This document shows, piece after piece, positions 7,918-14,010 of a DNA stretch of 64,000 bases. The position numbers were made by a program, and so were the translations under genes. The notes under the pieces are model-generated. The model was not told the origin of the DNA and searched no databases. It saw only the letters and a program-made list of their open reading frames with translations. The number at the start of each line of letters is the position of its first letter. The first letter of the stretch is position 1. The stretch is from Kribbella rubisoli (GTDB lineage Bacteria; Actinomycetota; Actinomycetes; Propionibacteriales; Kribbellaceae): positions 248,001 through 312,000 of the forward strand of contig NZ_SHKR01000016.1 in the NCBI RefSeq assembly GCF_004217145.1, given 5' to 3'.

Positions 7918-9318
7918 GTGGAGAGTCCGAAGACAGTGTTGAATGCCGCGACTCCGTCGCGGCGGGTCCTGGGGCTGTTGCTCCCGGCCTTCCCTCGTCG
8001 CTCCGGTCGCTCCGGTCGCTTCGCTCCCTCCGCTCCTCAGTCCAGGCCGGGAGGCCCCAGGACCGCGTGGGCAGCGCTCGCGTCGCCGCGCTATCTGATT
8101 TCGTCGTGGCCGTGGCGTAGCTACGCGTATCTCTTCACGTCGGTGCCGGTCGGTGCGACGGCGATCGGGGTCCTGGTCGGGCTGGCGGCGCTCAGTGCGC
8201 TGCTGAGCCCGATTCTCATCGGCATCCTCATGCTGACAGCGTTCCCGCTCATCGGTGCGGCGATCGGGTGGATGGAGCGCTGGCGGGCCGGGCTGATGCT
8301 GGTGGACGGCATCAGCAGCCCGCATGCGCAGCTGCCGATCGCACTGTCGCTCAAACAGCGGCTGTCGTTCCGCAGGCGCGAGCAGGCCTCGATGCGGGCG
8401 CTGGGGTACGGCTTCGTGCTCGGCGTGCTCATCTGGCCGCTCAGTGCGTTGTTCGCCGGTATCAGCGCGACGATCCTGCTGACCACGTTGGCGGCCCCGA
8501 TCATCGCCGCCGACGACGAGCTGGGAATGGGGCCGTGGACGCTGGACACCGCGGGGGAGGGGCTGCTGTTCCTGGTGCTGTTCGGGCCGGTGTTCTACGT
8601 GTTCAGCTCGTACCTGCTCGGGGTCATCGCCGGCGCTGAGGCCTCGCTCGCGAAGGCCATGCTCGGACCGCGGCAGGAGGAGCTGCAGCGCAACCTCGCC
8701 GAGCTCCGACGCTCGAGGCTCGATCTGGTCGACGCGTTCGAGACCGAGCGGGCGCGGATCGAGCGGCACCTGCACGACGGCGTACAACAGCGGCTGGTCG
8801 GGCTGACGATGACGCTCGGGCTGGCCGAGCTGGACCTGCCCGACGGCGAGGGACGGCGGCTGGTGGTGAAGGCGCACTCCGAGGCGGAGGCTGCATTGGC
8901 CGACCTGCGGGCCGCGGTACGGGGGATCCATCCGCGGGTGCTCGTCGATCACGGGCTGGAGGCCGCCGTACGGGAGGTGGCCGACCGGATGCCGCTCCCG
9001 GTGACGGTGCAGCTGTCGACGACCCGCTTGCCACCGCCGATCGAGGCTGCGGCGTACTTCGTAGTGTCCGAAGCGCTCGCCAATGTCGCGAAGCACGCGC
9101 AGGCGACGAAATGCGAGGTGTCCGGCTGGGTGGATCGTGAGCGGCTGGTCATCACGATCCAGGACGACGGAATCGGTGGCGCACGTCTCGGTGCGGGGAC
9201 CGGACTCACCGGGCTGGTGACGCGATTGGACGCATTGGGCGGCACACTCGACGTCGACAGCCCACCCGGTGGGCCGACCCGACTGAGAATGGAGTGCCCG
9301 TGCCGACTCGGCGACTGA
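7918..9318 (+). CDS. NarL-family sensor histidine kinase with repeat-derived N-terminus
   Basis: The C-terminal half has the HisKA_3 box ERHLHDGVQQR (phospho-acceptor His286 in this numbering) and an HATPase domain with SEALANVAKHAQ and DDGIGGARLGAGTGLTGL. The N-terminal half has about four membrane helices of the 'putative sensor' type seen with NarL kinases. The natural domain begins near TAWAALASPRYLISSWPW. At that exact point, where the other copies of the upstream repeat carry a start codon (ATG/GTG ACC), this gene has AGG ACC (8059-8061). With no start there, the only in-frame starts lie upstream (GTG 7918, TTG 7939) and would translate the repeat as about 47 extra residues. The end overlaps the response regulator gene by 25 nt. 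Domain call is firm; the true N-terminus is uncertain. Confidence 0.85.
   Translation: MESPKTVLNAATPSRRVLGLLLPAFPRRSGRSGRFAPSAPQSRPGGPRTAWAALASPRYLISSWPWRSYAYLFTSVPVGATAIGVLVGLAALSALLSPILIGILMLTAFPLIGAAIGWMERWRAGLMLVDGISSPHAQLPIALSLKQRLSFRRREQASMRALGYGFVLGVLIWPLSALFAGISATILLTTLAAPIIAADDELGMGPWTLDTAGEGLLFLVLFGPVFYVFSSYLLGVIAGAEASLAKAMLGPRQEELQRNLAELRRSRLDLVDAFETERARIERHLHDGVQQRLVGLTMTLGLAELDLPDGEGRRLVVKAHSEAEAALADLRAAVRGIHPRVLVDHGLEAAVREVADRMPLPVTVQLSTTRLPPPIEAAAYFVVSEALANVAKHAQATKCEVSGWVDRERLVITIQDDGIGGARLGAGTGLTGLVTRLDALGGTLDVDSPPGGPTRLRMECPCRLGD
7943..8062 (+). repeat. Structured leader repeat, copy 1 (decayed leader frame, intact stem)
   Basis: This copy reads ATGCCGCGACTCCGTCGCGG at its 5' end, the same MPRLRRGGSW-coding start as the other copies. 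It carries a 1-nt insertion just before the ATG (TTGAATG versus TTGATG), a 9-nt duplication (CTCCGGTCG) in the loop, and loss of the terminal TGA (GGA). The outer stem is still perfect: TCCTGGGGC (7967-7975) plus CTCCCGGCCT (7981-7990) pair with AGGCCGGGAG (8044-8053) plus GCCCCAGGA (8054-8062). The change of ATGA to AGGA in the right arm is matched by TCAT to TCCT in the left arm. Confidence 0.85.
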
Positions 9319-9965
9319 GCCCTCGACTACGCATTGTGCTGGCCGAAGACTCGCTGCTGTTGCGGGAGGGCCTGGCCAGCATTCTGGATCGCGCCGGGCA
9401 CGACGTACGGGACTCGGTCGGGGACGCGGACACGCTGCTGGCCGTCGTACGCAAGGAGCCGCCGGACGTGGTGATCACCGACGTACGGATGCCGCCCGGG
9501 CACTCCGACGAGGGCCTGCGCGCCGCCGCGGCGATCCGGGCCGAGCTGCCGGCGATCGGGATCCTGGTGTTGTCGCAGTACGTCGCTGACGCCTACCTGT
9601 CGACGTTGCTGGAGACAACCACCGGCGGGATCGGGTACCTGCTGAAGGACCGCGTCGGGCACGTCACGGAGTTCCTCGAGTCGCTGGACCGGGTCGCGAA
9701 CGGCGGGACCGTGGTCGACCCGGAGGTGGTGCGGCAGTTGCTCGCACGACGGCGCAACGACGGGCCACTGGCCGCACTCACGCCACGCGAGCTCGAGGTC
9801 CTCGCGCTGATGGCGGAGGGCCGGGTGAACGCGTCGATCGCGGAACAGTTGGTGGTGAGTGAGGCCGCAGTCCGCAAACACGTGGGAAACATTTTCGCCA
9901 AACTGCGGTTGGAAGAGGGGTTGGACCGGCGCGTATCCGCGGTGCTGACCTACTTGAGAGGTTGA
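9294..9965 (+). CDS. NarL/LuxR-family response regulator
   Basis: This 223-aa regulator has a receiver domain (LRIVLAEDSLLLREGLASIL, phospho-acceptor Asp63 in VVITDVRMPPG) and a C-terminal LuxR helix-turn-helix (LTPRELEVLALMAEGRVNAS onwards, about residues 155-200). It overlaps the end of the kinase gene, so the two form a coupled pair. The start is GTG at 9294; a second GTG at 9300 is possible. The likely target is the divergent ABC exporter at 5071-7808, a common arrangement, but no binding site can be proved here. Confidence 0.92.
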   Translation: MPVPTRRLSPRLRIVLAEDSLLLREGLASILDRAGHDVRDSVGDADTLLAVVRKEPPDVVITDVRMPPGHSDEGLRAAAAIRAELPAIGILVLSQYVADAYLSTLLETTTGGIGYLLKDRVGHVTEFLESLDRVANGGTVVDPEVVRQLLARRRNDGPLAALTPRELEVLALMAEGRVNASIAEQLVVSEAAVRKHVGNIFAKLRLEEGLDRRVSAVLTYLRG

Positions 9966-9967
9966 AC

Positions 9968-10372
9968 ATGGACGAGGCGATCCGGAAGATCCTGGCCGAC
10001 TGCGACACGTGGGCCGTGGTCGGGCTGTCGAACAACACCAGCCGGGCGGCGTACGGCGTGGCGCGGTTCCTGCAGAATCACGGGAAGCGGATCGTGCCCG
10101 TGCACCCGTCCGCGGAGACCGTGCACGGCGAGCAGGGGTACGCGACGCTCGCGGACATCCCGTTCCCGGTCGATTGCGTGGACGTCTTCGTCAACTCCGA
10201 CCTGGCCGGCGACATCGCGGACCAAGCGGTGGGAATCAACGCCAAGGCAGTGTGGTTCCAACTCGACGTAGTTGATCAGGACGCCTACGACCGAACGACC
10301 GCGGCCGGACTCACGATGGTGATGAACCACTGCCCGGCGATCGAATGGGGGCGTCTCGGACCGACGCTCTGA
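9968..10372 (+). CDS. CoA-binding domain protein (YccU-like)
   Basis: The 134-aa product has the Rossmann-like CoA-binding fold of small YccU-type proteins: TWAVVGLSNNTSRAAYGVAR at the nucleotide-binding turn, then YATLADIPFPVDCVDVFVN and KAVWFQLDVVDQDAYDRT. Such proteins resemble the CoA-binding domain of succinyl-CoA synthetase, but their cellular role is not settled. ATG at 9968 follows GAGAGGTTGAAC, a reasonable Shine-Dalgarno; the TTG at 9962 overlapping the regulator stop is the alternative. It is probably cotranscribed with the two-component genes. Confidence 0.82.
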   Translation: MDEAIRKILADCDTWAVVGLSNNTSRAAYGVARFLQNHGKRIVPVHPSAETVHGEQGYATLADIPFPVDCVDVFVNSDLAGDIADQAVGINAKAVWFQLDVVDQDAYDRTTAAGLTMVMNHCPAIEWGRLGPTL

Positions 10373-10381
10373 GAGGTTCTG

Positions 10382-10804
10382 ATGTTCACGATCGACACGT
10401 CCACCGGCTTCGGCAAACGCATCGCGCGGCAACTCGGCCACGAGCGAGTGGTCTGGCTGACGACGGTCGCCCCGTCAGGCACGCCGGCTCCGACGCCGGT
10501 GTGGTTCCTCTGGTACGGCGACGAGCTCCTGATCAGCAGCGAGCCGGACAAGGCCAAGCTGCGCAACATCGCGGCGCACCCGCAGGTCAGCGTGAACTTC
10601 AACGCGACGCACACCGGGGGAGACGTCGGCGTCATCACCGGTACGGCGGTGATCGAGAGCGAACCGATCCGCGGCGAGGCGCTTGCGGCGTACAACACGA
10701 AGTACGCCAACGACATCGCGGGGCTCGGGATGACTCCGGATCAGTTCCATGCGTCGTACTCGGTCCTGATCCGGATCACCCCCGGGAAACTGCGTGGTTT
10801 CTAG
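10382..10804 (+). CDS. PPOX-class F420-dependent oxidoreductase (TIGR03667-like)
   Basis: The 140-aa protein belongs to the split-barrel FMN/F420-binding pyridoxamine-phosphate-oxidase superfamily: VVWLTTVAPSGTPAPTPVWF, then LLISSEPDKAKLRNIAAHPQ and VSVNFNATHTGGDVGVITG. This pattern resembles the TIGR03667 group of F420-dependent reductases common in actinobacteria; the substrate is unknown. ATG is preceded by GAGAGG. Its TAG stop overlaps the stop codon of the convergent DUF2630 gene in the tetranucleotide CTAG (10801-10804). Confidence 0.85.
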   Translation: MFTIDTSTGFGKRIARQLGHERVVWLTTVAPSGTPAPTPVWFLWYGDELLISSEPDKAKLRNIAAHPQVSVNFNATHTGGDVGVITGTAVIESEPIRGEALAAYNTKYANDIAGLGMTPDQFHASYSVLIRITPGKLRGF

Positions 10805-11049
10805 TTGAGGTAGCCCTCGACGGTGTCGGCCGAACGGGCCTGCGCGTCGTCGGGGTTCTCACCGAATTCACGCCGTGCACGCCGCTGGCGGAGCAGGTCC
10901 CAGCACTGGTCCAGCTCGATCTCGACAGCCTTCAGCCGGGCATGCTCGTCGGCGTCACTGATCTGGCCGGCGGAGTGCTTGGCACGAAGGTCCTTCTCCT
11001 CCGCAACCAGGTCGTCGATCCGCCCGATGATGCTCTTGTCGTCGCTCAT
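10801..11049 (-). CDS. DUF2630 family protein
   Basis: An 82-aa acidic, mostly helical protein beginning MSDDKSIIGRIDDLVAEEKD and containing a heptad-like segment ELDQCWDLLRQRRARREFG. This is the DUF2630 pattern, a small actinobacterial family with no assigned function. The protein could form a short coiled coil between residues 5 and 60. Its stop codon is shared with the convergent oxidoreductase gene. Confidence 0.85.
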   Translation of the reverse strand: MSDDKSIIGRIDDLVAEEKDLRAKHSAGQISDADEHARLKAVEIELDQCWDLLRQRRARREFGENPDDAQARSADTVEGYLN

Positions 11050-11070
11050 GGGGAAACCGTACGCCCCCGG

Positions 11071-12777
11071 CTACTTGAAGTCGGACTCGTCGTAGGTGTT
11101 GCCGGCGCCGGTCTCGACCTTCGCGGCCTCGTCGGCGCGGAGCTCGACGCGGCGGATCTTGCCGGAGATCGTCTTCGGCAGGTCGGCGAACTCGAGCCGC
11201 CGGATCCGCTTGTACGGCGCCAGGTGCTCGCGGCAGAACGCCAGGATCTCCCCGGCCAGCTCCCGCGACGGCTCGTGTCCCGCTGCGAGGACGACGTACG
11301 CCTTCGGCACGGCCAGCCGGAGCGGGTCCGGTGACGGTACGACGGCGGCCTCGGCGACCGCGGGGTGCTCGATCAGCACCGACTCCAGCTCGAACGGCGA
11401 GATCCGGTAATCGCTGGCCTTGAACACGTCGTCCGACCGTCCGACGTACGTGATGTAACCGTCCGCGTCCCGGCTCGCGACGTCGCCGGTGTGGTAGAAC
11501 CCGTTGCGCATCACCTCGGCCGTCAGCTCGTCCGCGTCGCGGTAGCCGCGCATCAACGGGACCGGCGCAGGCGCCAGCTCGATGCAGATCTCGCCGTCGT
11601 CGCCGATCACGTCGGTGGCCGGGTCGATCAGCGCGATGCTGTACCCGGGCAGCGGGCGGCCCATCGACCCGAGCTTCACCGGCTGCCCGGGGGTGTTGCC
11701 GATCTGGGCGGTCGTCTCGGTCTGGCCGTACCCGTCCCGGATGGTGATGTCCCAGGCGTTGCGGACCTGCTCGATCACCTCGGGGTTGAGCGGCTCACCA
11801 GCCGAAATGCATTCGCGGATCTGTACGTCGACCGCGGACAGGTCGGCCTGGATCAGCATCCGCCACACCGTCGGCGGCGCGCAGAACGTGGTCACGCCGT
11901 ACTCCTGCAGGACCTGGAGCATCCGCTCCGCGTTGAAGCGCGTGTAGTTGTAGAGGAAGACGGTCGCACCGGCGTTCCACGGCGCGAACACGTTGCTCCA
12001 CGAGTGCTTGGCCCAGCCAGGCGACGACACGTTGAGGTGTACGTCGCCGGGCTGCAGGCCGATCCAGTACATCGTCGACAGGTGGCCCAGCGGGTAGCTG
12101 ACCTGCGTGTGCTCGACCAGCTTCGGCTGACTCGTCGTACCGGAGGTGAAGTACAGCAGGAGCGGGTCGTCCGCAGCGGTGTCGACCTCAGGGACCGGAC
12201 CGTCGTAGCTCTCGGTGTCGGCGTACGACAGCCATCCCTCGGCCCCTGAGCCGAGAGCACCAACGGCCACGCGGATGCAGTGGTCCGCGATCCCGGCGTA
12301 CCGGCCGGCGTCGGCGCCACTCGTGACGACGGCGCGGACGTTGCCTCGGGAGATGCGGTCGGCGAGGTCGGCGTCGGTGAGCAGGGTGGTCGCGGGGATC
12401 ATCACCGCGCCGGCGCGGATGCAGCCGAGCATCGTCTCCCACAGCTCGACCTGGTTGCCGAGCACGATCAGCACGCGATCGCCCGGCTTCAGACCAGCCT
12501 CGGTGAGCCAGCCGGCGACCTGGCGGGACCGCTCGGCCATCTCAGCGTACGTCCGGGTGGTGACTTGGCCGTCCTCCTCGACGATGGTCAGCGCGGCCAC
12601 CTCGGGCTGCTCGACCGCGAGGGCGTCGAACCAGTCGTGCGCCCAGTTGAACCGCTCCAACGCCGGCCAACTGAAGTCCCGGTACGCCGTCTCGTAGTCG
12701 TCGCGATGCGCTACCAGGAAGTCCCGGGCCGCCCGGAACTCCCGGGTCACCGCCGAGGTGCTCTGCTCCGTCGCCAT
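11071..12777 (-). CDS. AMP-forming acyl-CoA ligase (acetyl-/medium-chain-CoA synthetase type)
   Basis: The 568-aa enzyme has the adenylate-forming motifs A3 (LLYFTSGTTSQPKLVEHT), A5 (RDGYGQTETT), A7 (YHTGDVASRDADGYITYVGR) and A10 (LPKTISGKIRR, catalytic Lys). It should activate a carboxylic acid with ATP and CoA. In A3 the lysine-containing part reads QPKLVEHT, usual in the medium-chain/acetyl-CoA synthetase branch. ATG at 12777 is preferred; ATG at 12795 sits directly after the stop of the permease gene upstream and would add six residues, hinting at coupling. The acyl substrate cannot be read from sequence. Confidence 0.88.
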   Translation of the reverse strand: MATEQSTSAVTREFRAARDFLVAHRDDYETAYRDFSWPALERFNWAHDWFDALAVEQPEVAALTIVEEDGQVTTRTYAEMAERSRQVAGWLTEAGLKPGDRVLIVLGNQVELWETMLGCIRAGAVMIPATTLLTDADLADRISRGNVRAVVTSGADAGRYAGIADHCIRVAVGALGSGAEGWLSYADTESYDGPVPEVDTAADDPLLLYFTSGTTSQPKLVEHTQVSYPLGHLSTMYWIGLQPGDVHLNVSSPGWAKHSWSNVFAPWNAGATVFLYNYTRFNAERMLQVLQEYGVTTFCAPPTVWRMLIQADLSAVDVQIRECISAGEPLNPEVIEQVRNAWDITIRDGYGQTETTAQIGNTPGQPVKLGSMGRPLPGYSIALIDPATDVIGDDGEICIELAPAPVPLMRGYRDADELTAEVMRNGFYHTGDVASRDADGYITYVGRSDDVFKASDYRISPFELESVLIEHPAVAEAAVVPSPDPLRLAVPKAYVVLAAGHEPSRELAGEILAFCREHLAPYKRIRRLEFADLPKTISGKIRRVELRADEAAKVETGAGNTYDESDFK

Positions 12778-12795
12778 GCCGCGCACATTACCCAT

Positions 12796-13845
12796 TCAGG
12801 ACCCATTCAGGGCGAGAACAGCCCCCGCCACGACGAGCGGCGTGAGGATGAGGCCGCGCCAGAGGAACGACCACCAGGAGATGTCCACCCGCGCCGCGTC
12901 GCAACGCGCCCGCCAGAGCAGCGTGGCGAGCGAGCCCCACAGGGTCAGCATGCATCCGCAGTTGACGCCGATCAGCAGCGCCATCATCCGGTGTGGACTG
13001 CTGGAGGCGACCGGCTCCATCGCGAGGTACGCCGGCAGGTTGTCGAACAGGTTCGCGCCGACGGCAGCAGTCGCGCTCAACCGCAGCTCGGACGTGGTCC
13101 CCGCGATCCGGCGGAGCAGATCCTCGAGCCCGTGGTCGCTGAGGAACCCGACCACGGTGAACAGCACCACGACCGTGATGACGAGCTTGTACGGGATCAG
13201 CGACCACCGCAGCACGCTGCGCCGCCGGATCGCGAACAGGATGACCAACGCGATCGCCCCGATGCTGGCCGGCCACGCGACCTCCACACCGGACACGAAC
13301 GCGGGCCCCATCAGCACACACACGCCTGCCGCGCCCCAGAACAGCACCTTGTCCTCGACCGGCGGGGTCGGCGGTACGGCGTACGTCCGGCGCAGGTCGC
13401 GGTGGAACAGGGCCGCGAGTACGACGACCGTGATCAGGATCGACGCGATCGCCGGACGCCAGCTCACCGAGATGAACGACGTGTCCAACTGGCGGAACTG
13501 ATGGAGGGCGAGGAGGTTCGTGAGATTGGACACGGGCAGCAGCAACGATGCCGTACCGGCCAGCCAGACCGTGGTGAACGCGAACAGCTTGGGCGGGATG
13601 TTCAGCTGGCGGGCCATCGACAGCACGACCGGCGTCAGCAACACCGCGCAGGTGTCCAACGACAGCACGATTGTGAGCCCGGTGGCGAGCGCGACGACCA
13701 GCAGCCAGAGCCGCCAGACCCGGCCCCGGGCGAGGTGCGCGGCCTCCCGTGCCGCGACGTCGAACACCTTGGCCTGGTCGGCCAGTTCGGCGATGACGGT
13801 CACGGCGATCAGGAACACCAGCACCGGCGCGATGCGCTCGACCAA
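12796..13845 (-). CDS. ArsB/NhaD-type ion transporter (SLC13-like permease)
   Basis: A 349-aa hydrophobic protein with about ten membrane helices. It has the superfamily's conserved VLSLDTCAVLLTPVVLSMAR and VGANLFDNLPAYLAM segments, equivalent to the two re-entrant loops of ArsB/NhaD/CitM carriers. The start is TTG at 13843-13845, supported by GGAGG nine bases upstream. No arsR or arsC gene is near, so arsenite specificity is unsupported; sodium or carboxylate transport is equally possible. It is followed immediately by the acyl-CoA ligase gene. Confidence 0.75.
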   Translation of the reverse strand: MVERIAPVLVFLIAVTVIAELADQAKVFDVAAREAAHLARGRVWRLWLLVVALATGLTIVLSLDTCAVLLTPVVLSMARQLNIPPKLFAFTTVWLAGTASLLLPVSNLTNLLALHQFRQLDTSFISVSWRPAIASILITVVVLAALFHRDLRRTYAVPPTPPVEDKVLFWGAAGVCVLMGPAFVSGVEVAWPASIGAIALVILFAIRRRSVLRWSLIPYKLVITVVVLFTVVGFLSDHGLEDLLRRIAGTTSELRLSATAAVGANLFDNLPAYLAMEPVASSSPHRMMALLIGVNCGCMLTLWGSLATLLWRARCDAARVDISWWSFLWRGLILTPLVVAGAVLALNGS

Positions 13846-13887
13846 TATTCACGACCTCCGAGGTGACTGTTTGAGTACGCTTGCCAG

Positions 13888-14010
13888 GTGACTCTCTTGA
13901 TGCCACGACTCCGTCGCGGCGGGTCATGGGGCTGGTGCTCCCGGTCTTCCCTCGTCGCTCCGGTCGCTGCGCTCCCTGCGCTCCTCGGTCCAGACCGGGA
14001 GGCCCCATGA
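13888..14010 (+). CDS. 40-codon leader ORF overlapping the start of the GNAT/acyl-CoA synthetase gene
   Basis: GTG at 13888 opens a 40-codon frame beginning MTLLMPRLRRGGSWGW and ending GPDREAP, whose TGA (14008-14010) overlaps the ATG of the next gene (ATGA). An almost identical 40-codon frame occurs at 51057. Across four copies the first nine codons after the internal ATG differ only by synonymous changes, although local base pairing could explain that too. Whether the peptide or only its translation matters is unknown. No Shine-Dalgarno is obvious before the GTG; the internal ATG (13900) is an alternative start. Confidence 0.6.
   Translation: MTLLMPRLRRGGSWGWCSRSSLVAPVAALPALLGPDREAP
13924..14010 (+). 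repeat. Structured leader repeat, copy 2: start-codon-sequestering stem
   Basis: TCATGGGGC (13924-13932) and CTCCCGGTCT (13938-13947), separated by a 5-nt bulge, pair without mismatch with AGACCGGGAG (13992-14001) and GCCCCATGA (14002-14010). The right arm contains the GGGAGG Shine-Dalgarno and the ATG of the GNAT/acyl-CoA synthetase gene. A small inner hairpin (CGAC TCC GTCG) lies near 13905-13915. Translation of the leader ORF would open the left arm. Copies at 7967 and 51093 keep the stem with different base pairs. Confidence 0.85.

Noticed and set aside
7015..9096. Long upstream extension of the ABC permease frame (total 1341 codons)
   Set aside because: The extension is in another frame over the ATPase gene and antisense to the kinase; the ATGA overlap at 7011-7014 gives the real start.
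12796..13845. Naming the permease as an arsenite pump (arsB)
   Set aside because: No ArsR, ArsC or other arsenic gene is nearby and the superfamily includes sodium/proton and dicarboxylate carriers.
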